From NCBI GenBank assembly GCA_030446485.1, contig JAUJNF010000009.1, positions 1 through 64,000 on the forward strand: a DNA stretch of 64,000 nucleotides, read 5' to 3'. Below are positions 43,034 to 52,595 of this stretch, piece after piece. Within the stretch, counting starts at the first letter, position 1; the number at the start of each line of letters is the position of its first letter. The translations under genes and the position numbers were made by a program. This stretch comes from Thermoleophilaceae bacterium (GTDB lineage Bacteria > Actinomycetota > Thermoleophilia > Solirubrobacterales > Thermoleophilaceae). Under the pieces are notes generated by a model. The model was not told the origin of the DNA and made no database searches. It worked only from the letters and a program-made list of their open reading frames with translations.

Positions 43034-43771
43034 ATGACGCTCGATCCACACGCCACGACGCCCCGGAGCGAGCCGATACTCGTGGTCGACGACGATCACA
43101 CGCTGCTCGACGTCGTCTCCCGCTATCTCACGCACGCGGGCCTGCGAGCCCGCGTGGCCGCGAGTGGCGAGGCCGCGCTCGACGCGGCGGCGGAGCAGCC
43201 GCCGGCGCTGGTGATCCTCGACCTCGGCCTCCCCGACATGGACGGACTCGCCGTCATGCACCACATACGCGACCGCCACGGGGTGCCCGTGATCGTCCTG
43301 ACCGCCAGGGGCCAGGAGAGCGAGCGCATCCTGGGCCTGCGCCTGGGCGCCGACGACTACGTCGCCAAGCCGTTCAACCCGCACGAGCTCGTGGCCCGGG
43401 TGGAGGGGATCCTGCGCCGAACCGGTCCTGCGCAGGAGCGGCAGCACGAGCCGCTCGACTTCGGAGAGCTGCGGATCGATCCCCAGACACGGCGGGTGAG
43501 CGTCAGGGGCCAGGAGGTGCGGCTGACGACGCGCGAGTACGAGCTGCTGGTGTTCCTGGCTCGCCACCCGGGTCAGGTCTTCAGCCGGGAGCAACTCCTC
43601 GACATCGTGTGGCAGTACTCGTTCTACGGCGGCACCACCACGGTCACGGTGCACATCAGGCGCGTGCGCGCCAAGCTGGGTGACACGACGGGCGCCGCGC
43701 GGCTCATCGAGACCGTGCGGGGCGTCGGCTACCGGTTCCAGCCCCCGGCGGCTAGTGACCTGAGTCGTTAG
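43034..43771 (+). CDS. OmpR-family response regulator
   Basis: A 245-residue two-component regulator. Receiver: ILVVDDDHTLLDVVSRYLTH (acidic pocket), LVILDLGLPDMDGLAVMHHI (phosphorylated Asp), VIVLTARGQESERI and LGADDYVAKPF (Thr and Lys switches). Output winged helix: VRLTTREYELLVFLARHPGQ, SREQLLDIVWQYSFYGGTTT, VHIRRVRAKLG, VRGVGYRFQPP. ATG 43034 is preferred; the frame is open to 42950. No kinase is adjacent. About 330 bp of its 3' part are closely repeated as a fragment at 57.9-58.25 kb. Confidence 0.92.
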   Translation: MTLDPHATTPRSEPILVVDDDHTLLDVVSRYLTHAGLRARVAASGEAALDAAAEQPPALVILDLGLPDMDGLAVMHHIRDRHGVPVIVLTARGQESERILGLRLGADDYVAKPFNPHELVARVEGILRRTGPAQERQHEPLDFGELRIDPQTRRVSVRGQEVRLTTREYELLVFLARHPGQVFSREQLLDIVWQYSFYGGTTTVTVHIRRVRAKLGDTTGAARLIETVRGVGYRFQPPAASDLSR

Positions 43772-43803
43772 TTCGCAGGCACGGGCCGGTTTGCGCCGCA
43801 CTC

Positions 43804-43839
43804 CATCGTCAACAACAGCGACGATGGGAGTTGACGATG
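43804..43839. repeat. Inverted repeat at the left edge of the transposase remnant
   Basis: CATCGTCAAC (43804-43813) and GTTGACGATG (43830-43839) are a perfect 10-bp inverted repeat with a 16-nt spacer; the second arm contains the ATG of the transposase remnant. It may be part of an IS end or a small operator. No matching copy was found at the right edge. Confidence 0.45.
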
Positions 43840-44702
43840 CCCCAGCTTGCGGAAGTCGTGCTCACTGAGGAGGAACGCGAGGTGCTTGAGCGCTGGGCCC
43901 GCCGGCCCAGAGCGCTCAGGCGCTGGCGCTGCGTTGCCGGATCGTGCTGGCGGCAGCCGATGGCGAGTCGAGCAGTGAGATCGCTGCGCGACTTCGGTGC
44001 AACAGCCCGACGGTGGGCCGGTGAGGGGGGCGCTTTGCCCGCGCCGGCCTCGATGGCCTTCACGATAAACCGCGGCCCGGCCGCCCGCGCGAGATCGGCG
44101 ATCCGAAGTCGAGCGGGTGGTCGTCAAAGACACTCGAGGAGCAGCCTTCAATGCCCACGCACTGGTCGACGCGCTCGATGGCCGCCGCGACCGGCATGAA
44201 CCAGACCGCGGTCAGCCGCATCTGGCGGGCCTTCGGGCTAAAGCCCACCAGAGCGAGAGCTTCAAGCTCTCGCCCGACCCCCAGTTCATCGACAAGGTGC
44301 GCGACATCTTCGGGCTTTACCTAAACCCGCCGGATGCCGCGGTCGTGATGTGCGTCGATGAGAAATCCCAGATCCAGGCGCTCGATCGCTCAGCACCGGT
44401 GCTGCCACTCATGCCTGGGGTGCCCGAGCGCCACACCCACGACTTACGTACGCAGCGGCACCACGAACCTCTATGCCGCGCTCGACGTCGCCTCCGGCCA
44501 GGTAATCGCCGACATGTCCCCGCGCCACCGTGCCGAGGAGTTTCGCCGCTTCCTGAACGTGATCGACAAGGCGGTGCCACCCCAGCTCGAGGTCCATGTG
44601 GTGCTCGACAACTCCTCGACCCACAAGACCCCTCGATCCAGCGCTGGCTGGTGCGCCACCGGCGCTTCACCCCTCCACTTCACGCCCACCTACAGCTCGT
44701 CG
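43837..44702 (+). pseudogene. IS630-family transposase remnant
   Basis: Pieces in several frames add up to most of an IS630-type transposase: MPQLAEVVLTEEEREVLERW (N-terminal helix-turn-helix region), AVSRIWRAFGLKPHQSESF, SPDPQFIDKVRDIFGLYLNP, VVMCVDEKSQIQALDRSAP (first catalytic Asp region), TTNLYAALDVASGQVIADMS, HRAEEFRRFLNVIDKAVPP and VHVVLDNSSTHKTP (second catalytic Asp). The final catalytic Glu region is lost because the text switches to an alcohol-dehydrogenase tail near 44703. About five frame changes are needed and no right terminal repeat is seen. Confidence 0.8.
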
Positions 44703-44896
44703 CTTCGGGCTCTGACGATCCGCAACGGCCAGGCCCATATGCACAGGTATCTGCGGCCGCTGCCACAGCAGATCGAGGACAGCGACATCGAGCCGAGCTT
44801 CGTCGTCCCACCAGATGCGGCTGGATGACGCTCCGAGGGGCTACGAGTGTTCAAGCACAGCAGGACAGCTGCACGAAGGCAGTGCTCCGGTCTTGA
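44703..44896 (+). pseudogene. Decayed 3' end of a zinc alcohol dehydrogenase gene
   Basis: LTIRNGQAHMHRYLRPLPQQ followed by IEDSDIEPSFVV and then, in another frame, DDAPRGYE parallels the last ~60 residues of the dehydrogenase at 50-51.2 kb ([40 protein letters not shown]). The DNA is similar over about 190 bp. The 5' end is fused to the transposase remnant without a visible target duplication. Not functional. Confidence 0.7.
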
Positions 44897-44927
44897 CGAC
44901 AGACGCGTCGGCACGACGCGGAATGCG

Positions 44928-45434
44928 CTAGCCCATGTTTGTCTCGCGCAGGGAGAGGTCGACGAAGTGGTCCCACATCGCGACGATCTTGTGAGCATGG
45001 GCCTCCTCGTTGTGGCGGATCAGCCGCGCCAGGTCGGACGTCTCCTCGTCACCCGCACGACGCGCAAGCCGCTCCAGCATCTCGTAGAGGGCGATCTCGA
45101 GGTGCGCGGTGACGTAGGCGTCGCGCGCGTTCTTTCCCTCCTTGTCGGGCCGCATGGCGGCCGTCGCGGCGCTCACCGCGGCCATGAGCTTGTTCTGGGT
45201 GTCCTTCACCGCCGAAGTCGCCTCGCCGAGCGCCTCGAGGCGCCGCTCCAGCAGCTGCAGGTGGTCCCGAGTCTCGTTCGCATGAAGTGCAAGCGCTTGC
45301 TTGAACTGATCGTCTTCCGTCTGTCTCGCAAGGCCTTCGATCGAGTCGAGCGACTGCTGCTCCATGGCGTGGGCGGTTTGCAGGTAGCGCACGACCTTCG
45401 CTTGGACGTTCTCTTGATCTGTGGGCATGGTCAT
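44928..45434 (-). CDS. DUF892/YciF-like ferritin-like protein
   Basis: A 168-residue soluble helical protein. Helices carrying Glu and His at regular spacing (HAMEQQSLDSIEGLARQTED, LALHANETRDHLQLLERRLE, AHLEIALYEMLERLARRAGD, LIRHNEEAHAHKIVAMWDHF) match a four-helix bundle with a ferritin-like di-iron site. The family is stress-induced in other bacteria. Start at 45434 (ATG ACC ATG) or 45428. It is intact although surrounded by broken genes, and is divergent from nothing obvious. Confidence 0.8.
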   Translation of the reverse strand: MTMPTDQENVQAKVVRYLQTAHAMEQQSLDSIEGLARQTEDDQFKQALALHANETRDHLQLLERRLEALGEATSAVKDTQNKLMAAVSAATAAMRPDKEGKNARDAYVTAHLEIALYEMLERLARRAGDEETSDLARLIRHNEEAHAHKIVAMWDHFVDLSLRETNMG

Positions 45435-45530
45435 CAGCCGGTCCTTTCCGAATGCAGTACGCAGTGGCCTGGAAACCTAGCCTCCGACCAGACGGACATT
45501 GAGTAACGGTGAAAACGCACGGCGCCGGCT

Positions 45531-46473
45531 TCACTTACTCGGCAGCCGTTGGCGAAGGATGTCCACGAGCGCCTCGCTCGCGGGCGAACGGTACGAGGTG
45601 GGCGGGAACGCCAGCTTGACGTGCCGCACGGGCGCCGGCTCGAGCGGTCGTATCGCGACGTCGCCGCGCACGCAGCCGAGCGACAGCCGGGGGAGGAGCG
45701 ACAGGCCGTGGCCGGTGGCGACGAGCGCCTGCACCGAGTGAAAGTCGACGGTGCGGTAGCGCGACTCGAACCGGGGCGCGAATCCCTCCTTGCGGCACAG
45801 GCGGGCCAAGTCGGGCCCCCATGGCGCGCACGGCCCGGGCCCGACGAAGGTCTTCCCTACCAGCTCTGCGATGGCGATCGTGTCGTTCGCGGCGAGTGGG
45901 TGCCAGGCCGGCAGGGCGATCAGGTAGGGGTCATCGAACAAAGGCTCGGTCGCCAACGTGTCGCGCGCTCGGACACGAGATGTCCGTCATATGCGCGCGC
46001 GGCGGGCCATCCGTCCAGGTCGAATATCACGGCGCAGTCGAGCTCGAGCGCCTCCAGCCGGAGGACCTGCTCGTAGGGCTCGCCGTCGACGAACCGGGTC
46101 TCGACCCGGGGGTGGTGCGCCTGAAAGGACGCCAGCGCTGCAGCCACGAAGGCCTCCGTGGCCGTTGGGAACGACCCGAACAGCATCCGCCCCGCCCGTC
46201 CGCGGGCGACCGCCGCCAGTTCGCCTTCCGCCCGGTCGAGCCGGTCGATCACGACTTCGGCGTGGCCGAGTAGGATTTCGCCCGCCTGGGTCAGGCGCGT
46301 GCCGCGGGGCCCGCGGTCGAACAGCTGCGCGCCGACTCCCGCTCAAGCGCCGCCATCTGCTGCCACACGGCCGACGGTGAAAACGACAAGGCGTTGGCCG
46401 CCGCCCCGAAGCTGCCGAGGCGCGCCACCTCGCGCAACATCCGCATCCGTCGAGTGTCCAGCATAAACGCCAA
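45531..46473 (-). CDS. LysR-family transcriptional regulator 3, two frameshifts
   Basis: Three consecutive frames join into a 314-residue LysR when one base is added near 46325 and near 45955: RRMRMLREVARLGSFGAAAN and FSPSAVWQQMAALERE; then RLDRAEGELAAVARGRAGRM, LFGSFPTATEAFVAAAL and LDCAVIFDLDGWPAARAYDG; then LFDDPYLIALPAWHPLAAND, CAPWGPDLARLCRKEGF and LVATGHGLSLLPRLSLG. The joined length equals that of LysR 1 (316). The -1 changes and intact motifs favour sequence error over gene death. Paralogous to the two LysR genes at 40.9-42.9 kb. Confidence 0.8.
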
Positions 46474-46490
46474 CCTAGCCTTGCTCGGGT

Positions 46491-46640
46491 CGTTAGGTCA
46501 GCTTACGGTATCCACGAGAAAACGGGAGGAGTGGTGACGACCCCCAAGGCGTAGGCTGGCTCCGCGCGGCGTACGAGCGCGACTTCACCACAAGAAGGGC
46601 GACCGAGGAGCGGTGATGGACAACCCGTTGAAGAAGGACC
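46491..46640. repeat. Direct repeat copy A (phasin-like leader)
   Basis: Begins CGTTAGGTCAGCTTACG and ends within the first codons of the phasin-like reading frame (GGTGATGGACAACCCGTTGA). It matches 48976-49160 (copy B) with short insertions, the blocks around the start codon being nearly identical (CACAAGAAGGGCGACCGAGG in both). It carries the Shine-Dalgarno GAGGAG and the first 14 codons of the gene. Confidence 0.75.
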
Positions 46641-46851
46641 CCGATGCGGATGCGTCGCGCGCAGCCGCAAGGCCGGGTTGATGTCGCTGGATCTCGACGA
46701 GAAGACGTTGAAGAGCGATCGCGCCGACATGCAGGACGAGGTGGGCGAGGCGAGCCAGGGTCCAGTGGTTCGGCGATTGCGGCGGCGCAGGCGAACTTCA
46801 CGCGAGATGACTGAGACGTATACCGCGGCCGCGCGTGAGCTGCTCAAGTAA
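46616..46851 (+). pseudogene. Phasin-like gene, internally deleted and frameshifted
   Basis: ATG 46616 gives MDNPLKKDPDADAS, then the text skips about 45 nt that copy B keeps (AERIRELNENIIGRS), continues out of frame as LMSLDLDEKTLKS and GEASQ, and ends REMTETYTAAARELLK with TAA at 46849-46851. The composite resembles short helical actinobacterial phasin-like proteins that coat polyhydroxyalkanoate granules. At least one true deletion is present relative to copy B, so it is probably broken. Confidence 0.55.
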
Positions 46852-46884
46852 TCGTCAGGTCGTGCGGCGGGGATGACTGGATCG

Positions 46885-47330
46885 TGGCCGACCCTCGCGT
46901 GCGACGCGTCCTCGAGAGGCAGAGGCGGATGCAGCGCGCGGCGGAGCGGGTGGCACGACCGACGGTTTCGCCGAGCTGCTCGCGCGGTTCGTTGCGAATC
47001 TGGTCGCGCTGTACCGCATCGGATCCGCAGGGCTCGACATGGTCGTCCGGAACCTGAGGCTGGCCGGCAGGCTCCCTGGGGCCAGCTCGAGGTGCTGCTC
47101 GACGAGTTGCACCGCCTGGCGATGGTCCTCGTCGTGTGGGGCGCGAATGACCTCGTGGTCCCGGTCGCGCACGCCATGCCGCCGTACGGCGCCTGCCGAG
47201 CGCCGAGCTGGCGGTCATCCCCGACTGCGGCCACATGGCCCAGGTAGAGCGACCCGAGGAGTTCCTCGCCACCGTCTTGCCGTTCCTAGCCGATGTAGTT
47301 CCGGCCGCGCCCGCGGCCCCCACCACAGAA
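46885..47330 (+). pseudogene. Alpha/beta-hydrolase gene fragment
   Basis: Frame pieces LAMVLVVWGANDLVVPVAHA and AELAVIPDCGHMAQVERPEE with FLATVLPFLADV are the last third of an alpha/beta hydrolase: the Asp of the triad (GANDLVVP) and the His (DCGHMAQVERP) are visible. The region before it (DGFAELLARFVANLVALYRI) is open but does not show the nucleophile elbow GxSxG. Several frame changes separate the parts. Next to a phasin-like gene, a role in polyhydroxyalkanoate turnover is possible. Confidence 0.55.
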
Positions 47331-47340
47331 AGGAAGTCAG

Positions 47341-47833
47341 ATGGAGTTCGAGCTCGGCCCCGCCATACTCGCCGGCCTGATCGCCGGAACGATCATGGAG
47401 GGGCCCCGTCTACATGCAGAAGGCGATGGGTCTGCCGGTGAAGCAGAACATCTTCCGCACGTGGGGCCAGAACCTGTTGAGGGTGAAGGGAGGTGCGGGC
47501 TACGTCGCGGGCTTTCTCTTCCACGAGGGGGGTCGCGGTGTTCGCGGCGATCCTGTACGCGTTGTTCTTCGACCTCGTCGGTGCCGATGACAACCTCTGG
47601 TTGTGGGGGCTCGCCGGCGGGCTGATCCACTACATGGTCGCCGGCCCGGTGGTGGCGATGATCCCGTCGCTCGATCCCGACACCGGAGCCGTCGGCGCGC
47701 AGGGCTTCGCCTACAAGAACTACGGCGGGCTCGACGTGATGACGTCATTCATGGGCCACATGATCTTCGGGCTCTCGACGGGCATCTTGTACGGCCTGCT
47801 GCATTCGCTCGGCGGCTCGAGCCTTGCGTTTAG
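47341..47833 (+). CDS. Polytopic membrane protein of unknown function, frameshifted
   Basis: Joined over three frames: MEFELGPAILAGLIAGTIME, then VYMQKAMGLPVKQNIFRTWG and GYVAGFLFHEG, then VAVFAAILYALFFDLVGADD, LWLWGLAGGLIHYMVAGPVV and MGHMIFGLSTGILYGLLHSL. The two frame changes fall in runs of C (about 47404) and G (about 47525), each one base too long. Four to five helices, about 163 residues. I do not know the family. It is 9 nt before the SDR gene and probably cotranscribed. Confidence 0.65.
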
Positions 47834-47842
47834 GCAGCGCGG

Positions 47843-48842
47843 ATGCCCCGGCCGGTCGCAGAGCAGGTGGTGGTCATCACGGGCGCCTCGTCTGGCATCG
47901 GGTTGGTGACGGCGCGCAAGCTCGGGCGGCGGGGGGCGAGCGTCGTGCTCGCCGCCCGCGGCGCCCCTGCCCTCGAGCGGGCTGCAGCCGAGGTCGAACG
48001 TGCGGGCGGCCGCGCTCGCGGTGCCCACCGACGTCGCGGAGTGGGTGGAGGTCGAGGCGCTGGCCGAGCGGGCCGTAGAAGCGTCTTCGGGCGGATCGAC
48101 ACCTGGGTCAACGGCGCGGCCGTCTCAAGCCTACGGCCTGATCGAGCTTTGCCGGTGGAGCACATCCGGCGGGTGATCGACATCGACCTCATCGGCCACG
48201 TGCACGGGATCAAGGCGGTCCTCCCGCAGATGCGCCGGCAGCGCAGCGGCACGATCATCGCGATCTCCTCCGGCCTCGGCGCCCGCGCGGTGCCGCTGCA
48301 GGGGCCGTACTGCGCCGCGAAGGCAGGCGTCATCGGGCTGATGGATGCGCTGCGCGTCGAGCTCGAGCACACCGATAGCGAAATCGGGGTCACCACGATC
48401 CTTCCATCGTCCATCAACACGCCCTTTCTTCGAGAACGCGAGCTCGATGTTGGGCGTGCGCCCGGCGCCGATCCCTCCGGTGTACCGCCCGCAGGCGGTC
48501 GCCGACGCGATCCTCTACGCCACCGAGCACCCGGTCCGGGACGTCCTCGTCGGCGGAGGCGCAAGGGGCTCGCGCTCGCCCACCGCCTCGCGCCAAGGGC
48601 GACGGACCGGATGCTGCTCTTCCACGGCCAGGGATTCGCGCGGCAGCGAACCGACCGACGGAGCCGGCGGGCGATGGGGCCTCTTCCGGCCGGGGACGCG
48701 GCACTCGGCCACGGGCGCCCACGGACGCTTCGCGTTGCCAAGTCGCCTCTACACCAGGATGGTCGAGTACCACGCTGGTCGCAGACGCGCCCTTATGGCG
48801 GGCCTCCTCGTGGGTGCGGTCACGGCCGGCCGGCGCCGCTGA
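47843..48842 (+). CDS. Short-chain dehydrogenase with C-terminal extension, frameshifted
   Basis: From ATG 47843: QVVVITGASSGIGLVTARKL (NAD(P) motif), then after a frame change FGRIDTWVNGAAVSS, LPVEHIRRVIDIDLIGHVHG, GTIIAISSGLGARAVPLQGP and YCAAKAGVIGLMDALRVELE (YxxxK), then in another frame RPAPIPPVYRPQAVADAILY. The last part (LYTRMVEYHAGRRRALMAGL) is the membrane-proximal tail of a ~330-residue SDR type. Frame changes near 48005, 48080, 48140 and 48430 are needed. Substrate unknown; it belongs to the same gene group as the SRPBCC and dehydrogenase genes downstream. Confidence 0.7.
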
Positions 48843-48975
48843 AGCTGATTCTTCGCCCAGCCCTCGGCCTGCTCGGACCGTCGCCGAGTCCGCCCCCTAG
48901 CGACCGGTGACGGTCCGATGCCTTCGAGCAGCTCAGGCCGGTCCAGGCGGCTTCTCGAAGCCTCGGGCGCCGAAT

Positions 48976-49213
48976 CGTTAGGTCAGCTTACGATACCCAC
49001 GAGAAACCAGAGTGGTGACGATAAGGCTAAGGGTTGGTGCCGCCGCGCCACGCCGCGCGGCGCAGGCCGCGCGGCGTCACCACAAGAAGGGCGACCGAGG
49101 AGCAGTGATGGACAACCCGTTGAAGAAGGACCCCGATGCGGATGCGTCGGCGGAGCGCATCCGCGAACTGAACGAAAACATCATCGGCCGCAGCCGCAAG
49201 CCCGGGTTGATGT
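48976..49213. repeat. Direct repeat copy B with the N-terminal part of a phasin-like gene
   Basis: CGTTAGGTCAGCTTACG at 48976 starts the second copy of the repeat at 46491. ATG 49108 gives MDNPLKKDPDADASAERIRE and LNENIIGRSRKPGLMS, the first ~36 residues of the phasin-like protein, after which the similarity to copy A stops at GGTTGATGTC (about 49213) and another gene takes over. So copy B is a leader plus truncated gene. Confidence 0.7.
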
Positions 49214-50042
49214 CCGCCGCGCCCGCGGTCGGTCCCGTCCGCCTCGCGGACGCGCTGGGCTGGGGAAGCTCGGTCCTGGGCGCGCCGATGAACTTGATGC
49301 CTCGGCGCTTTCTACGCGCGATGAAGTGGACGACGACGGCAAGGCGGTCGCTTGGACGTTCGCGGTCGGCCTACGCGAGCACCTCGCGACGCTGAACATC
49401 ATCGCCAACCGCCAGCGGAGGATCGGGATGTGGTCGCGCGTTGCCGGAGACACGATGGACCTCGCGCTGCTCACGGCCGCATACCGGCACAAGCAACGCG
49501 ACGCGGGCCGCCTGCGCTGCGCAATGGGGATGGTGGGCGCGATCCTGGCTCACCGACCTGCTGACCGCCGTGCAGCTCCACGCGGGCCGACGACGCGAAC
49601 GTGCGCGACGGCAGCGACAGCGTCGGCGTGGGCGTCGAGCACGACACCGGCGGCGGCCCGACGCGGGTCAGGACGGCGGTGACGATCCGCCGGCCCGAGG
49701 ACGACACCGCCTTCGGGCAGTTCGAGGGTCGGCGTTCGACCCGTCGGAACTCGAGACATCGGGCGACGTGCGGTTCAGCGTGGCGCCCGGCGACCGCGGG
49801 ACCGAGCTGCACCTCGACCACGAGCCGAAGGCGCGCGGTGGCGGCGTCGGCGCGATGGCGGCCAAGACGCTCGGCCAGTCGCCCGACCAAGGATCAACGA
49901 CGAGCTGCGGGCTTCAAGGCGCTCCTGGAGACGGGCTGGTCGTGCGGTCGGAGGGAGCCCGGAGGGCGCGTCGGCACGGCGGCAGATCCTGCACAAGCGC
50001 CAGCCGGCCCAGCCGCCCCAGCCGGCCGGGAAGGACGTCTGA
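49210..50042 (+). pseudogene. SRPBCC-type membrane-associated protein gene, frameshifted and internally deleted
   Basis: ATG 49210 starts MSAAPAVGPVRLADALGWGS, then in other frames come DDGKAVAWTFAVGLREHLAT, IGMWSRVAGDTMDLALLTAA and TDLLTAVQL (two membrane-like helices), then [20 protein letters not shown] and [20 protein letters not shown] with [16 protein letters not shown], the two ends of a START/SRPBCC lipid-binding domain. Roughly 40 residues of the middle of that domain are absent. Six or more frame changes. It ends with TGA overlapping the ATG of the dehydrogenase, the usual gene order for this pair. Confidence 0.55.
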
Positions 50043-51216
50043 TGCGCGCGACCGTCTGGAGCGGACGCAACACCGTACAGGTCGAGCAGGTCCCCGATCC
50101 CGAGATCCTTAGCGACCGCGACGCGATCGTGAAGATCAGCTCGACGGCGATCTGCGGCTCCGACCTGCGTCTCTACGACGGCTACGTCCCCTCGATGACC
50201 AAGGGCGACATCCTCGGCCACGAGTTCATGGGAGAGGTCGTCGAGGTCGGCAACGGCGTCGGCAACCTCGCGATCGGCGACCGCGTCGTCGTGCCGTTCC
50301 CGATCGCCTGCGGTAACTGCTACATGTGCGTCAAGGGGCTGACCTCGGTCTGCGAGAACTCCAATCCCAACGCCGGCATGGCCGAGAAGCTGTGGGGCCA
50401 CGCGGGCGCGGGGATCTTCGGATACTCGTCGCTGACCGGCGGCTACGCCGGCGGCCAGGCCGAGTACGCGCGCGTCCCGTTCGCCGACGTGGGCCCGATC
50501 AAGATCGAAAACGACGACCTCACCGACGACCGGGTCCTCTTTCTCTCGGACATCTTCCCGACCGGCTACATGGGTGCCGAGCTGTGCGACATCCAGCGCG
50601 GCGACGTGATCGCCGTCTGGGCGCCGGGCCCGTCGGCCTGTTCGCGATCGCCAGCGCGCTGCTGCTCGGCGCCGAGCGCGTCATCGCGATCGGCCACTTC
50701 GACTACCGCCTCGACAAGGCACGTGAGGCCGGTGCCACCGACATCGTCGACTACGAGCAGGTCAACGTGCCGGTCGTGCTCAAGGAGCTGACCGAGGCCG
50801 CGGCCCGGACGCGTGCATCGACTGCGTCGGCCTCGAGAGCCACCACCAGTCACACCCTCGTCCACGGCTACGACCGGGTCAAGCAAGCCGCGCGGCTTGA
50901 GACCGAGCGGGGGCACGCACTCCGCGAGGCGATCTTCAGCTGCCGCAACGGCGGCGCCGTCTCGATCATGGGCGTCTACGGCGGCTTCGTCGACAAGTTC
51001 CCGATCGGCTCGGTGATGAACAGATCGCTGACGATCAAGACCGGGCAGGCCCACGTCCATCGCTATCTGAGGCCGCTGCTCGGTCGAATCGAGACCGGCG
51101 AGATCGACCCGAGCTTTGTCGTCTCACACCACCTCCCGCTCGACGACGCGCCCAAGGGCTATGAGATGTTCAAGCACAAGCAGGACAACTGCACGAAGGT
51201 CGTTCTGAAGCCCTGA
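50042..51216 (+). CDS. Zinc-dependent alcohol dehydrogenase (formaldehyde dehydrogenase-like), frameshifted
   Basis: Reconstructed length 391 residues. [20 protein letters not shown] holds the catalytic Cys, [17 protein letters not shown] the His-Glu pair and [15 protein letters not shown] four structural-zinc Cys. The coenzyme motif [20 protein letters not shown] requires one added base near 50630. A short out-of-frame stretch near 50805-50840 hides [13 protein letters not shown]. The rest ([40 protein letters not shown]) is intact. The type resembles glutathione-independent formaldehyde dehydrogenases. In a PQQ alcohol-oxidation neighbourhood an aldehyde role would fit, but this is inference. 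Confidence 0.82.
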
Positions 51217-51503
51217 GCGATTGCAGTGACCGTCTCTCGCGCGTCGCTGCACGACACCGCGGCGGTCGTCGCCGAGGATATGCCGCCGAGCCGCCGAGCC
51301 GCCGAGCGCGGGAGTCGGTCGAGGTCGCGGCGCTGGGGTGCTCACCGCGGACGACGACCGGGTGTTTCATGATCGCCCTCGCCGACATGCTGCGCGTGAG
51401 CAGCGGTCGCGGATGATGACCGACCTCCCCCTGGCCGTCTTCATGCCAATACCACGCCAGTGACGAGAAGACCCGGCTACACGTGGCTACTCACCGATCT
51501 CGG
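51217..51503. other. Gene-free gap between the dehydrogenase and the pqq cluster
   Basis: No frame with coding character was found on either strand. It contains three near-perfect copies of CCGCCGAG in tandem at about 51281-51306. It separates a rightward gene from the leftward pqq cluster, so terminators would be expected, but no clear hairpin with a T-run is visible. Confidence 0.5.
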
Positions 51504-52595
51504 TCAGTTCCGCACCGGTCGCTTCATCGTGCGATAGACGAACTCGTCGGTCTGTGCCGACTTGCGTGCCGAGACGACGCGGTCGTGATGGCCCGAGAAC
51601 CGGCAGACCGGATCGGTGGCTGCCGCGTCGCCGGTGAGCCGCAGCGCCTGGCAGCGGCAGCCGCCCCAATCGACCTCCTGTCGTCCGAGGGGGCACGTGC
51701 GGCATGGCTCCTGCATCCACTCGGTGCCGCGGAAGCGCGCGAACGCGTCCGAGCTGCTCCAGATCCACTCCAGCGGATGCTCGCGGACATTGGCGAACTC
51801 GAGCCCCGGGATCGTCGACGCCGCGTGACAGGGCAACACGTCGCCGTTCGGAGCGACCACCATCCCCGTGCGGCCCCAGCCGCCCATGCATGGCTTTGGC
51901 AGATGCTCATAGAAGTCGGGTAGCACCCAGAGGACATCGACCTTCGGGCCGACCCGCTCGCGGAAGCGCTGGACCGCTTCCTCCGCGCGCCGAAGCTGCT
52001 CCGGCGATGGCAGGAGCGCCTCCTGGTTTGCGACCGCCCAGCCGTAGTACTGCGTATTCGCAAGCTCGAGCCGCTGCGCCCCGAGATCAAGTGCGAGATC
52101 GAGCACCTCCGAGATCCCATCGAGGTTCTGCCGGTGCATGACAGAGTTGATGGTCAGCGGGAAGTCGAGCTCCTTCGCGAGCGCGCCGCCGCGATCTTCT
52201 TCTCGAACGACCGGTTTCCCGCGATGCGGTCGTTCTCATCGGCGTTCGGGCTCTGGATCGAGATCTGCACGTGGTCGAGCCCCGCTGACTTCAGCGCCTC
52301 CGCACGCTCGCGCGCGAACAGCGTGCCGGCGGTGATCAGCGACGAGTACAGACCGGCGTCGCGCGACGCCGCGCACAGCTCGACCAGATCGCCGCGCAGC
52401 ATCGGCTCGCCCCCGTGAGCGCGAGCTGGAGGACGCCGAGTCCGCGCGCCTCCCGGAAGGTGCGGATCCGCTCGGTCTCGAGCTCCCGGCAGTACTTCTC
52501 GCCGCCGATGTCGAGTGGATCGAGCAGTAAGGGCAGTGGAGCGGGCACTGGTAGGAGAGCTCCGCGATCAGCGTGGACGGCCTATGCTGCCGCAT
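51504..52595 (-). CDS. pqqE: PqqE, radical SAM enzyme of PQQ synthesis, frameshifted
   Basis: From ATG 52595: RPSTLIAELSYQCPLHCPYC (4Fe-4S CxxxCxxC), then LDIGGEKYCRELETERIRTF, LALTGGEPMLRGDLVELCAA, GLDHVQISIQSPNADENDRI, and LTINSVMHRQNLDGISEVLD. The C-terminal SPASM domain has LPKPCMGGWG, LPCHAAS, PCRTCPLGR and GGCRCQA Cys residues for two more clusters. Three frame changes (about 52525, 52410, 52175) are each healed by one added base, one in a G-run, giving 364 residues, normal for PqqE. It links Glu and Tyr of PqqA. It overlaps pqqD by 14 nt. Confidence 0.88.

Noticed and set aside
51275-51310. CCGCCGAG microrepeat as a possible regulatory array
   Set aside because: Short, GC-rich and easily explained by slippage in this base composition.
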